From positions 1,883,501 through 1,947,500 of the forward strand of contig NC_014923.1 of assembly GCF_000185905.1 (NCBI RefSeq): 64,000 nt of DNA, written 5' to 3'. Numbering within the stretch: the stretch's first letter is position 1; each line of letters opens with the position of its first letter. This document shows, piece by piece, positions 10,857 to 18,774 of the stretch. The notes beneath the pieces are model-generated. The model was not told where the DNA came from, made no database searches, and saw only the letters and a program-made list of their open reading frames with translations. The translations under genes were made by a program, and so were the position numbers. Source of the stretch: Mesorhizobium ciceri biovar biserrulae WSM1271. GTDB lineage: Bacteria > Pseudomonadota > Alphaproteobacteria > Rhizobiales > Rhizobiaceae.

Positions 10857-10912
10857 TTGGGGCGGCCTGAGCTGATCGGGGCCTGAGTTGCCCAAGGCGT
10901 GAGTTGATTTTG
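10846..10912 (+). repeat. Four imperfect 17-bp tandem repeats across the thuA stop codon
   Basis: Four successive units of about 17 bp resemble CCTGAGCTGATCGGG: the first holds the thuA stop, the second is nearly identical, and the third and fourth are diverged (CCTGAGTTGCCCAAGG, CGTGAGTTGATTTTGG). Each contains TGA in the same relative place. The array fills most of the thuA-thuB gap and looks like slippage-driven duplication. Confidence 0.6.
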
Positions 10913-10926
10913 GGGGCTTGGGGCTA

Positions 10927-11976
10927 ATGCATCGAATTCTTCTGCTCGGCACCGGCGGTATCGCCGGGCATCATGTCGAGGAGTTTGCCGGGATTCCCGG
11001 CTGCAGCATCGTCGCCTGTGTCGACCAGGTGCCCGGTCGCGCTGCGGCGTTCGCCGCGGCCAGTAAGATCGGCGATTCTTTCGAGAGCCTGGAGGCGGCG
11101 ATCGCCTGGGGCCAGTTCGATGCCGCCATCAACGCGACGCCGGATGGTGCGCATAGGGCGACGACGCTGGCGCTGCTCGGCGTGGGAAAACATGTGTTTT
11201 GCGAAAAGCCGCTGGCGCCGAACTACGCCGACGCGTTTGATATGACGCAAGCGGCCGAGGCTGCCGGGGTGATCAACATGGTCAACCTCACCTATCGCAA
11301 CTCACCGGCGATCCACAAGGCGCGGCGCATGGTTCAGGCCGGCGAGATCGGCGCATTGCGCCATGTCGAGGCGAGCTACCGGCAAAGCTGGCTGGTCAGC
11401 AAATCATGGGGTGACTGGCGGGTCGAGGACAAATGGCTGTGGCGCTTGTCCAGCCGGCACGGTTCGACCGGCGTGCTGGGCGATGTCGGCATCCATATCC
11501 TGGATTTCGCCACCTATGGCGCCGGCCAGGATATCGTCAGCCTGCATGCCGATCTGGTGACGTTTCCGAAGGCCGAGGGCGAGCGCATCGGCGACTATGT
11601 GCTGGACGCCAATGACAGCGTGGCAATGACGGCGCGGCTCGATTGCGGCGCGCTCGCCACGATCGTGGCGAGCCGCTATATGACCGGCCACGCCAACGAT
11701 CTGTCGCTGGCCCTGCACGGCACCCAGGGCGCCATCAAGGTCGAGACCGACGGCAAGGCATCGAGCCTGTCGGCCTGCCTCGGCGGGGATGTCGATCTTC
11801 AGCGCTGGCGGACTTTGGATCTGCCCAGTGTCAAGCGCAATGCGCGACGCTTTGCCGATGCGCTGGATGCAGGCCGGAATGGCGATCCGTCGTTCCGGCG
11901 CGCCGCCGACATGCAGAAGCTGATCGACGCAGCCTTTGAGAGTTCAGCGGCGAAGCTGCCGATTTCGGTCGCTTGA
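10927..11976 (+). CDS. thuB: ThuB-like Gfo/Idh/MocA family oxidoreductase
   Basis: This 349-residue enzyme has an N-terminal Rossmann domain (LLLGTGGIAGHHVEEFAG), the substrate-site Lys-Pro pair in HVFCEKPLAPNYADAF, and a C-terminal alpha/beta domain containing DVGIHILDFATYG, where the His is typical of sugar-dehydrogenase members. The family oxidises or reduces sugars with NAD(P). Pairing with thuA makes ThuB the best name; in rhizobia the two act on disaccharide 3-keto intermediates. The ATG at 10927 is preceded by G-rich sequence. An in-frame TTG 9 nt upstream is less likely. Confidence 0.88.
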   Translation: MHRILLLGTGGIAGHHVEEFAGIPGCSIVACVDQVPGRAAAFAAASKIGDSFESLEAAIAWGQFDAAINATPDGAHRATTLALLGVGKHVFCEKPLAPNYADAFDMTQAAEAAGVINMVNLTYRNSPAIHKARRMVQAGEIGALRHVEASYRQSWLVSKSWGDWRVEDKWLWRLSSRHGSTGVLGDVGIHILDFATYGAGQDIVSLHADLVTFPKAEGERIGDYVLDANDSVAMTARLDCGALATIVASRYMTGHANDLSLALHGTQGAIKVETDGKASSLSACLGGDVDLQRWRTLDLPSVKRNARRFADALDAGRNGDPSFRRAADMQKLIDAAFESSAAKLPISVA

Positions 11977-11978
11977 AG

Positions 11979-12000
11979 CTGGCCGGCTTGTGCCGGCCAG
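11979..12000. terminator. Hairpin between convergent genes after thuB
   Basis: A perfect 9-bp stem (CTGGCCGGC with GCCGGCCAG) and TTGT loop lie 2 nt after the thuB stop and 19 nt before the end of the minus-strand gene at 12019. There is no clear T-run on either side, so it is probably a weak bidirectional terminator or an mRNA-end stabiliser. Confidence 0.5.
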
Positions 12001-12018
12001 ACGTGATCTTTGCTGATA

Positions 12019-12267
12019 TCAGAATGCGCTCGGCACAATCCACGGATTGATGCTGATGCCGAGCCGCGGGCCCTTGCCTTCAGCGGTGTTTTCCGTGGCA
12101 CCCTTCTTCTCGACCGAACCGGTCGAAGCGCAATCGAGCTTCAGATTGGTCTTGGTGTCAACGCAGGCCGCCACCGGCGCATGCTTGACCGGATGGGTGG
12201 TGTTGGCGGCGAAAGCCGAGCCCGAAAGTGCCAGCACGGCGGCGAGGGTGAGGAGTGTCTTTTTCAT
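12019..12267 (-). CDS. Small secreted protein of unknown function
   Basis: This 82-residue protein has a clean signal peptide (MKKTLLTLAAVLALSGSAFA, cut before ANTT). The mature part of about 60 residues has two Cys (ACVDTKTNLKLDCAS) that could form a disulfide, then a polar VEKKGATENTAEGKG stretch and a hydrophobic end ISINPWIVPSAF. I recognise no family. It is predicted periplasmic. GGAG lies 7 nt before the ATG. The 205-bp upstream region contains striking CGTAC palindromes (12323-12392), suggesting specific control, possibly by the TetR protein encoded next door. Confidence 0.75.
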   Translation of the reverse strand: MKKTLLTLAAVLALSGSAFAANTTHPVKHAPVAACVDTKTNLKLDCASTGSVEKKGATENTAEGKGPRLGISINPWIVPSAF

Positions 12268-12322
12268 TGTCAGTCTCCGGTTTCCGGGTCGAATTCAATT
12301 CGTACCGACGGGTGAATTTTTC

Positions 12323-12392
12323 TCGTACATGTACGATAGGCTGTACGTATACACCGTCGATTGGGAATTCAAGGGAAAACCGTACGCGTACG
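12323..12392. promoter_or_regulatory. Two CGTAC palindromes, candidate TetR operators
   Basis: A perfect 14-bp palindrome TCGTACATGTACGA (12323-12336) and a perfect 12-bp palindrome CGTACGCGTACG (12381-12392) flank a third partial copy (TGTACGTATACA, 12342-12353). They lie 56-125 bp upstream of the small secreted gene and beyond the 3' end of the tetR gene. A related TACGCTGTACG occurs upstream of tetR at about 13160-13170. The symmetry suits a dimeric regulator; that the local TetR binds here is inference. Confidence 0.5.
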
Positions 12393-12472
12393 ATAAATTT
12401 TTCGTTAACCAAGAAATCCCCCCAGGGTTTGGCTGGGCAGAGAGAAAATATGGAAATGAAAGGAAACGGCGT

Positions 12473-13117
12473 TCAGCAGTTGACCGGTGTCTCGGTCAAC
12501 GGCGGGACGTTTTGCGTGCTGAGCGTGGCGAGCGTGAAATCGCACATCCGCTTCACGAAGGCCTGCGGGTCGCCGAAGGGGTAGAATGGAAAGGTGATGA
12601 GCAGCGAGATCGTGCCGTGGCCGACCGCCCACAGCATGGTGGCGATGGCGCGCGGATCGCCCTGCAATTTTCCGGCGGCAACGCAGGCCTCGACCCGGCT
12701 GATCAGCGCCTTCATCGCCGGGTTGCTCTCTTCCATGTCGTCGTAGCTCCTGCCTTCCGGCAGCTTGGTCTTTTCGGTCATGAATACGGTGCGGTATTCG
12801 TTGGGATTGCCGAGCCCGAAGGCGGCATATTCCGTCATCACCGCCTGCAAGGCTGCGATCGGATCATCGGACGGATGCTCCTCGATGCGGCGAGCGAGCG
12901 TCTCGAATGCGTCCTCGGCCAGAGCGAACAGGATGTCCTGCTTGTCGGCGAAGTAGGAATAAACGGACATCGGGGCGTAGCCGACCCGCTTGGCCAGCTT
13001 GCGGATGGTCAGGCCCTCATAGCCCTCTTCCTGGACAAGCTTATGCGCGGCCTCGAGCAATTCGGAGCGCAGTTCTGCTTTTTGTTTCTCGCGGCGTGTC
13101 TGGACGCTCTGCGGCAA
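12473..13117 (-). CDS. TetR family transcriptional regulator
   Basis: This 214-residue repressor-type protein has an N-terminal helix-turn-helix (about 16-60) with GLTIRKLAKRVGYAPMSVYSYF followed by the typical ADKQDIL helix. The C-terminal ligand domain (about 80-200) contains WAVGHGTISLL, which fits the WHG-type TetR C-terminal family. The start is a TTG at 13117, the only reasonable in-frame start before the HTH, with AAGG 9 nt upstream. It lies at the 3' end of the SDR-MaoC-kinase gene group on the same strand and probably controls it. Ligand is unknown; acyl-CoA would fit the neighbours. Confidence 0.85.
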   Translation of the reverse strand: MPQSVQTRREKQKAELRSELLEAAHKLVQEEGYEGLTIRKLAKRVGYAPMSVYSYFADKQDILFALAEDAFETLARRIEEHPSDDPIAALQAVMTEYAAFGLGNPNEYRTVFMTEKTKLPEGRSYDDMEESNPAMKALISRVEACVAAGKLQGDPRAIATMLWAVGHGTISLLITFPFYPFGDPQAFVKRMCDFTLATLSTQNVPPLTETPVNC

Positions 13118-13154
13118 GATCTGGTGCCTTCGGTTGGGTTGGTGACTGGCTAAA

Positions 13155-13283
13155 TTATATACGCTGTACGGAAACGGACAAGGGCACGGGAAGTTCCCAA
13201 ACGGTATGCTTCGGATCGTGCCGACGCTTGTCGTAATTTGGCAGCCCCGTGATCAGCACCGTTCCTCTCTCGAAATGGCCCAT
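13155..13283 (-). CDS. Possible 42-residue ORF coupled to the kinase gene
   Basis: The ATG at 13283 overlaps the stop of the upstream phosphotransferase gene (TGATG) and has a strong GGAGG 4 nt before it. The frame (GHFERGTVLITGLPNYDK then RRHDPKHTVWELPVPL) stops at 13155, just upstream of tetR. No family is recognised. The strong ribosome-binding site and coupling support translation; the short length and lack of known relatives argue for caution. Confidence 0.3.
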   Translation of the reverse strand: MGHFERGTVLITGLPNYDKRRHDPKHTVWELPVPLSVSVQRI

Positions 13284-14314
13284 CACGCCTCCCTGTCGAT
13301 CAGTTCTGCGGCAAGACACGAAAGCAGCTTCACCGCCTCGCCATAGGTTTTCGCCTTCTCGGGATTGGAGGCATTGCCGTCCAGCGCCCGTTTGAAGACG
13401 CCTTGGCAGATTGCAGCCAGCCGGAAGAAGGAAAAGGCGAGGAAGAACGTCCAGTTGCCGATACCGGTGAGCCCGCGCCGCCGGCAGTAGGCGGCGACGT
13501 AGTCCTCTTCGGAAGGCAGGCCGAGTGCGGAACGATCGATACCGCCCAGGCCGCGAAAGCCGGAAGCGTGCGGCAGCCGCCATTGCATGCATTGATAGGC
13601 GATATCGGCGAAGGGGTGGCCTGATGTCGAAAGTTCCCAGTCGAGCACTGCCAGAACCGTTGGCCGGTCCGGCGCGAAGATCAGATTGTCCAGCCGGTAG
13701 TCGCCATGGACCAGTGAGATCCGGCCGTCATCTACGGGCATATGCGTTTCCAACCAGGCAATCAGCCGGTCCATGTCGGCGACGGTGCCGGTTTCCGAGG
13801 CACGGTACTGGCTCGTCCAGCGCGCCAGTTGGCGCTCGAAATAATTGCCCGGCCGGCCGAAATCGCCGAGCCCCACAGTCTCGACATCGACCTCGTGCAG
13901 GGCGGCGAGGGTGTCGTTCATGGCATCGTAGATGGCGGCGCGTTCATCATTGTCGCCAGCCTCCGGCAGGGCCGGATCCCAGAAAATGCGGCCGTCGAGG
14001 AAATCCATCACGTAGAACATGCGGCCGATGGGCGAGCCTTCCGCCGACAGGTGCAGCATGGCAGGCACAGGCACGGCGGTGCCGGCAAGCGCGCTCATCA
14101 CCCTGAATTCGCGGTCGACCTGGTGCGCCGATTTCAGCAATTGCCCCGGCGGCTTGGCGCGCAGCACGTAACGGCCGCTTGCCGCCGTCAAAAGGTAGGT
14201 CGGGTTCGATTGGCCGGATTTGAACTTCTCGACTGCAGCAAGCCCGGAAAAGCCCGGTATGTTCGCCTCGAGGTAAGGCGCAAGCGCTGCCTGGTCGACA
14301 ACGGGATCACTCAT
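13283..14314 (-). CDS. APH-fold phosphotransferase, acyl-CoA kinase-like (LvaA/ACAD10-type)
   Basis: This 343-residue protein has the aminoglycoside-phosphotransferase/choline-kinase fold. Visible are the nucleotide-binding lobe (GQSNPTYLL and RYVLRAKPPG with the Lys), the catalytic loop LVHGDYRLDNLIF (Asp as base, Asn for metal) and the DFG-equivalent VLDWELSTSGHP. It is the stand-alone form of the kinase domain found in human ACAD10/11 and of LvaA of Pseudomonas putida, which phosphorylates 4-hydroxyacyl-CoA. The neighbours (hydratase, SDR, and a divergent acyl-CoA dehydrogenase) support an acyl-CoA substrate over an antibiotic. Its ATG overlaps the MaoC stop by 4 nt. Confidence 0.85.
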   Translation of the reverse strand: MSDPVVDQAALAPYLEANIPGFSGLAAVEKFKSGQSNPTYLLTAASGRYVLRAKPPGQLLKSAHQVDREFRVMSALAGTAVPVPAMLHLSAEGSPIGRMFYVMDFLDGRIFWDPALPEAGDNDERAAIYDAMNDTLAALHEVDVETVGLGDFGRPGNYFERQLARWTSQYRASETGTVADMDRLIAWLETHMPVDDGRISLVHGDYRLDNLIFAPDRPTVLAVLDWELSTSGHPFADIAYQCMQWRLPHASGFRGLGGIDRSALGLPSEEDYVAAYCRRRGLTGIGNWTFFLAFSFFRLAAICQGVFKRALDGNASNPEKAKTYGEAVKLLSCLAAELIDREA

Positions 14315-14796
14315 GCCGTCTCGGGCTGGCGTTCGATCAAGGTCAGCGTCAGCCAGCGCGCGGTCAGTGCCGGCTTCTTCGAGCCCTCGATCTCGATCGT
14401 CACGTCATGCGCGGTCTGCACCCAGCCCGACGGCCTGACCTTGACGTCGGCCAGCACGAAACGGGTGCGGATGCGCGCGCCGGTTTTCACCGGCGCCAGG
14501 AAGCGCAGCGAATCGAAGCCGTGGTTGACGCCCATCTTGCCGTTTTCCAGCGGCGGCATGGTCTCGAAGGTCATCGCCGACAACAGCGACAGCGACAGGA
14601 AGCCGTGCGCGATGGTGCCGCCGAACGGCGTTTCACGCATCGCCCGCTCCGGATCGCAGTGGATGAACTGATGGTCGTCCGTGGCGTCGGCGAACTGGTC
14701 GATCATGCGTTGCGTGACCACCCGCCACGGCGACACGCCGACCTCCTTGCCGACACTGGCCAGAAGCACATCGAGACTGATCGGTTCCACGCTCAT
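14311..14796 (-). CDS. MaoC-like (R)-hydratase
   Basis: This 161-residue single hot-dog domain carries the hydratase-2 active-site motif ADATDDHQFIHCDPERA (catalytic Asp and His) followed by FGGTIAHGFLSLSL. Such enzymes add water to trans-2-enoyl-CoA. It fits as the hydration step after phosphate elimination by the acyl-CoA dehydrogenase-like partner. It is co-transcribed with the kinase gene downstream (ATGA overlap) and the SDR gene upstream (39-nt gap). Confidence 0.88.
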   Translation of the reverse strand: MSVEPISLDVLLASVGKEVGVSPWRVVTQRMIDQFADATDDHQFIHCDPERAMRETPFGGTIAHGFLSLSLLSAMTFETMPPLENGKMGVNHGFDSLRFLAPVKTGARIRTRFVLADVKVRPSGWVQTAHDVTIEIEGSKKPALTARWLTLTLIERQPETA

Positions 14797-14835
14797 GTCC
14801 TCCAGTTCACCCCCGGCTTCTGTGGCCGGAAAATG

Positions 14836-15651
14836 TCATTCCTTGAACAAGGTCAACCCATGCTGCACCGACTGTCCGCCATCGATCGGCAGGATGGCGC
14901 CAGTGACATAGCTGCCTGCACGGCTGCACAAATAGAGCGTTGCGCCGGCAATGTCATCCGGTGCGCCGATACGGCCGATCGGAACATGGCTGCCGACGTG
15001 CCTGGCCTGTTCCTCTGTGGCGGTGGCAAATGCCGTCATCCGGCTCTGGAAGGGGCCGGGGGCAAAGGCGTTGACGGTGATGCGGCGGGCGGCGAACTCG
15101 AGCGCCAGTGTGCGCGTCAGATGATGAACCGCAGCCTTCGAGGCGGTGTAGGAATAGGCGTCGTCGGCCAGCGGCTGCGTGCCCATCACCGAACCGAGGT
15201 TGATCACCCTGGCCGGATCGGCGTCGCTGGCGGCGGCATCGAGCAGCGGCAGCAATTCACGGGTCAGGTGGAAAACCGCGGTGACGTTGACGCCAAACAC
15301 CTTGGCCCATGCCGAATAGGGGAAGCTTTCCAGCGGCGCGCCCCAGGAGACGCCGGCGTTGTTGACCAGAATGTTCAGCCGTTCGGTGCGCGATTTGACC
15401 TCGGCGACGAGTGCGGCGATGCCGGCTTCGCTGGAAACGTCGCCGACGAAGCCGTCGGCCCGGCCCGGTGCACCAAGCTGGTTCAACTCTTCGGCGACCT
15501 TGATACAATCCTCGCCCTTGCGCGACGCGATCATCACGCTGGCGCCGGCCCTGACAAGCGCGGTCGCCGCCATGCGGCCGATGCCGGTCGCCGCACCCGT
15601 CACCAGCGCGGTCTTGCCGGCCACCGAAAACAGTTCGTCCAGATAGCTCAT
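14836..15651 (-). CDS. SDR family dehydrogenase, probably 3-hydroxyacyl-CoA active
   Basis: This 271-residue classical SDR has TGAATGIG (about 18-25), LVNNAGVSWG, and the catalytic YTASKAA preceded by NLGSVMG (Ser). The start at 15651 has GGAG 7 nt upstream; the longer frame to 15807 lacks an SDR-like N-terminus. It heads the minus-strand unit SDR-MaoC-kinase-TetR. Given the neighbours it most likely oxidises a 3-hydroxyacyl-CoA, which is inference. It is divergent from the acyl-CoA dehydrogenase gene with a shared 113-bp promoter region. Confidence 0.87.
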   Translation of the reverse strand: MSYLDELFSVAGKTALVTGAATGIGRMAATALVRAGASVMIASRKGEDCIKVAEELNQLGAPGRADGFVGDVSSEAGIAALVAEVKSRTERLNILVNNAGVSWGAPLESFPYSAWAKVFGVNVTAVFHLTRELLPLLDAAASDADPARVINLGSVMGTQPLADDAYSYTASKAAVHHLTRTLALEFAARRITVNAFAPGPFQSRMTAFATATEEQARHVGSHVPIGRIGAPDDIAGATLYLCSRAGSYVTGAILPIDGGQSVQHGLTLFKE

Positions 15652-15764
15652 CACAATTCTCCGCGCTCGGCGTGCGGGCAAACAGTTCGTTGACAAGGCT
15701 ATCCGAAGTACGGTCATCCTTGCCACTGACAAAATGCCTGGCGTGTATGAAGGGTTAGCGACCG

Positions 15765-17006
15765 ATGACGGAGATGAATCTCGGCATGACCGAGCGGCTG
15801 AAGCCAATCCACGCGCGCGTCGCGGCCATGGTGCGCGACGAGATCATGCCGCTCGACCATGAATTCCTCAGCGAAGTGGGCAAGGCAGGCAGCCGCTGGG
15901 TCTACAGTGCGCGTCAGAGCGAGATCCTCGAAGGGCTGAAGAAGACCGCAAGAGAGCGCGGCCTGTGGAATTTCTGGCTGACCGGCTCGGAACGCGGCTA
16001 TGGCCTTTCCACCGTCGAATACGCCTATCTGGCCGAAGAGATGGGCAAGGCGCATCTCGGCGCCGAGACCTTCAACTGCTCGGCGCCCGACACCGGCAAC
16101 ATGGAGGTGCTGGAGCGATACGGCTCGGCCGACCACAAGAAAGCATGGCTGGAACCGCTGCTCGACGGCAATATCCGCTCGGCCTATCTGATGACCGAGC
16201 CGGATGTCGCTTCATCCGATGCCACCAACATTGCCATGCGTTGTGAACGCCACGGCGGCGACTATGTGCTCAATGGCGAGAAATGGTGGGCTTCGGGCGC
16301 CGGCGATCCGCGCTGCGCCATCTACATCGTCATGGTCAGGACCGATGGCGATGAGGAGCCGCAGCACCGCCGTCATTCGATGATCCTGGTGCCATCAGAC
16401 ACGAAAGGTGTGACCAAGGTCCGGGCCATGCAGGTCTATGGCGATGACGACGCGCCGCATGGCCACATGCATCTTCGCTTCGACAATGTGCGCGTACCGG
16501 CGTCGAACCTGATCCTCGGCGAGGGCAGGGGGTTCGAGATCGCGCAAGGGCGGCTCGGTCCCGGCCGCATCCACCACTGCATGCGCGCCATCGGACAGGC
16601 CGAGATGGCGCTCGAGATGCTGTGCCAGCGTTCCGTGCGCCGCGAGGCCTTCGGCCAGAAGCTGGCAAAGCTCGGCGCCAATTTCGACATCATCGCCGAA
16701 TGCCGCATGGAGATCGAGATGGCGCGGCTGCTCTGCCTCAAAGCGGCGTGGATGATCGACCAGGGCGATGTGCGGGCCGCTGCTCCCTGGATCAGCCAGA
16801 TCAAGGTGGTCGCACCGCGCGTCGCGCTCAAGGTCACCGACGAGGCGGTGCAGATGTTCGGCGCGCAAGGCATCAGCCAGGACACACCGCTGGCGCGGTC
16901 GTGGACGCATCTGCGGACCTTGCGCCTTGCCGACGGGCCGGACGCCGTGCATCGCCGTCAGGTGGCGCGGACGGAGTTGAGGAAATACACGCAGGAGAAG
17001 GTCTGA
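15765..17006 (+). CDS. Acyl-CoA dehydrogenase family protein (ACAD11/LvaC-type)
   Basis: This 413-residue flavoprotein shows AYLMTEPDVASSDATNI (FAD and substrate binding), NGEKWWASGAGDPRC, and the C-terminal four-helix domain with VRREAFGQKLAKLGANFD and MFGAQGISQDTPLA. The layout matches the C-terminal half of ACAD10/11 and LvaC of Pseudomonas putida, which remove phosphate from 4-phosphoacyl-CoA rather than performing simple desaturation. The adjacent free-standing APH-fold kinase strengthens this. An ordinary acyl-CoA dehydrogenase role cannot be ruled out from sequence alone. Confidence 0.88.
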   Translation: MTEMNLGMTERLKPIHARVAAMVRDEIMPLDHEFLSEVGKAGSRWVYSARQSEILEGLKKTARERGLWNFWLTGSERGYGLSTVEYAYLAEEMGKAHLGAETFNCSAPDTGNMEVLERYGSADHKKAWLEPLLDGNIRSAYLMTEPDVASSDATNIAMRCERHGGDYVLNGEKWWASGAGDPRCAIYIVMVRTDGDEEPQHRRHSMILVPSDTKGVTKVRAMQVYGDDDAPHGHMHLRFDNVRVPASNLILGEGRGFEIAQGRLGPGRIHHCMRAIGQAEMALEMLCQRSVRREAFGQKLAKLGANFDIIAECRMEIEMARLLCLKAAWMIDQGDVRAAAPWISQIKVVAPRVALKVTDEAVQMFGAQGISQDTPLARSWTHLRTLRLADGPDAVHRRQVARTELRKYTQEKV

Positions 17007-17059
17007 GCGCCGGCATCGTCATGCGGGCGCGACCCGAGGCTCGAGCGAGGAGTGTTCCG

Positions 17060-18097
17060 ATGACCGTCCCATCCGAAATGAAGGCGCTGCTGCTTGTCGG
17101 CGATGGCTACACCAGGACGCGGAGCGGCAGTGTGCTGGAGGCGATGGAGCCCTATCTCGAGCCGGGCAGCATCGCGGTGCCGACACCGGGCCCCAGCCAG
17201 GTGCTGATCAAGGTCAGCCTCGCCTCGATCAATCCGTCCGATGTCGCCTTCGTCAAGGGCCAGTACGGCCAGCCGCGTGCCAAGGGCCAGCCGGCCGGCT
17301 TCGAGGGTGTCGGCATTGTCGTTGCCAGCGGGGACGAGCCCTATCCCAAAAGCCTGATCGGCAAGCGCGTGGCTTTTGCCACCGGCGTCACCAACTGGGG
17401 CTCGTGGGCCGACTATGCCGTCGCCGAGGCGGCTGCCTGCATCCCGCTGCTCGACACCGTTCGCGACGAGGACGGTGCGGCGATGATCGTCAACCCGCTC
17501 ACGGCGCTCGCCATGTTCGACATCGTCAAGGAGGAAGGCGAGAAGGCCTTCGTCATGACCGCCGGCGCCAGCCAGCTCTGCAAGCTGATCATCGGCCTGG
17601 CCAGCGAAGAGGGTTTCCGGCCGATCGTCACCGTGCGCCGCGACGACCAGATCGCGGCTCTGAATGCGCTTGGCGCGGCGCACGTGCTCAATGAAAGGGC
17701 GCCGGATTTCAAGGCGGCGCTGCGCGAGGTGATGAAGGCCGAACAGCCGCGCATCTTCCTTGACGCGGTAACCGGGCCGCTTGCCTCCGCCATCTTCGAC
17801 GTCATGCCGAAGCGGTCGCGCTGGATCATCTATGGGCGGCTCGATCCCGAAGCCACCGTTATCCGCGAGCCCGGCCAACTGATCTTCCAGCACAAGCATA
17901 TCGAAGGGTTTTGGCTGAGTGAGTGGATGCGCCAGTTCCGCGACCGTCGCGGCCCGGCGATCCTGGAAGCGCAGAAGCGTTTTTCCGATGGGCGCTGGTC
18001 GACCGACGTGACGGCGGTGGTGCCGCTTGCCGAAGCAATGGCGCGGCTGCCAGCCGAACTGGCCAAACCCAACGGCAAGGTGTTCATCCGGCCTTGA
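17060..18097 (+). CDS. MDR family zinc-free oxidoreductase
   Basis: This 345-residue protein is a medium-chain dehydrogenase/reductase. It has the N-terminal GroES-like part (VLIKVSLASINPSDVAFVKG, then GFEGVGIVVASG) and a Rossmann part (FVMTAGASQLCKLIIGLAS). Zinc-ligand cysteines are absent, which suits a quinone oxidoreductase or enoyl reductase. The start at 17060 has GAGGAG 7 nt upstream. It lies 53 nt after the acyl-CoA dehydrogenase gene and probably shares its transcript, so a role in the same acyl-CoA pathway is plausible. The substrate is unknown. Confidence 0.85.
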   Translation: MTVPSEMKALLLVGDGYTRTRSGSVLEAMEPYLEPGSIAVPTPGPSQVLIKVSLASINPSDVAFVKGQYGQPRAKGQPAGFEGVGIVVASGDEPYPKSLIGKRVAFATGVTNWGSWADYAVAEAAACIPLLDTVRDEDGAAMIVNPLTALAMFDIVKEEGEKAFVMTAGASQLCKLIIGLASEEGFRPIVTVRRDDQIAALNALGAAHVLNERAPDFKAALREVMKAEQPRIFLDAVTGPLASAIFDVMPKRSRWIIYGRLDPEATVIREPGQLIFQHKHIEGFWLSEWMRQFRDRRGPAILEAQKRFSDGRWSTDVTAVVPLAEAMARLPAELAKPNGKVFIRP

Positions 18098-18194
18098 ACG
18101 AAAATGGCTGGCGAGCGAAGTCCAGTTACTGCAAAAAAGGGGCTGCTTGTGAGAACAGGCTGCCGAAAAGTTCCCGCCGTTTTGGCGCAAGGCG

Positions 18195-18593
18195 ATGACG
18201 AACGATCCCGGTACGAATTACTTTCTCAAGAAATATTCGGCCCCGCTGGATGATCCTGCCGGGACTGCGGTCAGGAACATCATGCTGGCGCGGGTCGTCG
18301 GCGCCGAATGTCAGGCCTCCAGACTCAACAAGGCCAAGATCAAAGCCTATCGCGACAGGATGATCGGGCCGCTCATGCCTGAGCAACTCAAAACAGCTGC
18401 ATTTGAAGGTGGCAGTGCGTTGCGCAGTTTCAACTACCAGGATCTCGCTCACCTCTGTGCCGGCATCGACTATCAGTTCGGGCCGAAAGGCGTGCTGATT
18501 CCGGGGGCTGTTCTTGCTGGTAAGGGCGAGCCGAAATATCCCTTTGATCCGCGCAACCCCTATTTTCGTTTGCCCGAATTCACTGACGATTAG
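18195..18593 (+). CDS. Hypothetical protein
   Basis: This 132-residue soluble protein begins TNDPGTNYFLKKYSAPLDD. It has no signal peptide, membrane segment or known motif. Single Cys residues occur in VVGAECQASR and LAHLCAGIDYQFG. A GVLIPGAVLAGKGEPKYPF stretch gives a short hydrophobic strand near the end. The ribosome-binding site is weak (AAGG only 2 nt from ATG), so the start is uncertain. It stands between the acyl-CoA gene group and the glycosyltransferase group with no evident link to either. Confidence 0.6.
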   Translation: MTNDPGTNYFLKKYSAPLDDPAGTAVRNIMLARVVGAECQASRLNKAKIKAYRDRMIGPLMPEQLKTAAFEGGSALRSFNYQDLAHLCAGIDYQFGPKGVLIPGAVLAGKGEPKYPFDPRNPYFRLPEFTDD

Positions 18594-18774
18594 TCAGGTC
18601 GCCAGCCTCGGACGGCAGCCATGAAGGTGGGAACGCATATTCGAGGCGAAGGAGGTGCGGCCCTGACGTTCGTCAGCCCCCTATGCCACGCCGCTTCGTC
18701 CGTGATATGCCGCCGCCATCGAATGCCGGGACAGGCTGGACTGATCCAGTTCCGGGATTGTGTGGAGCGCCTTG

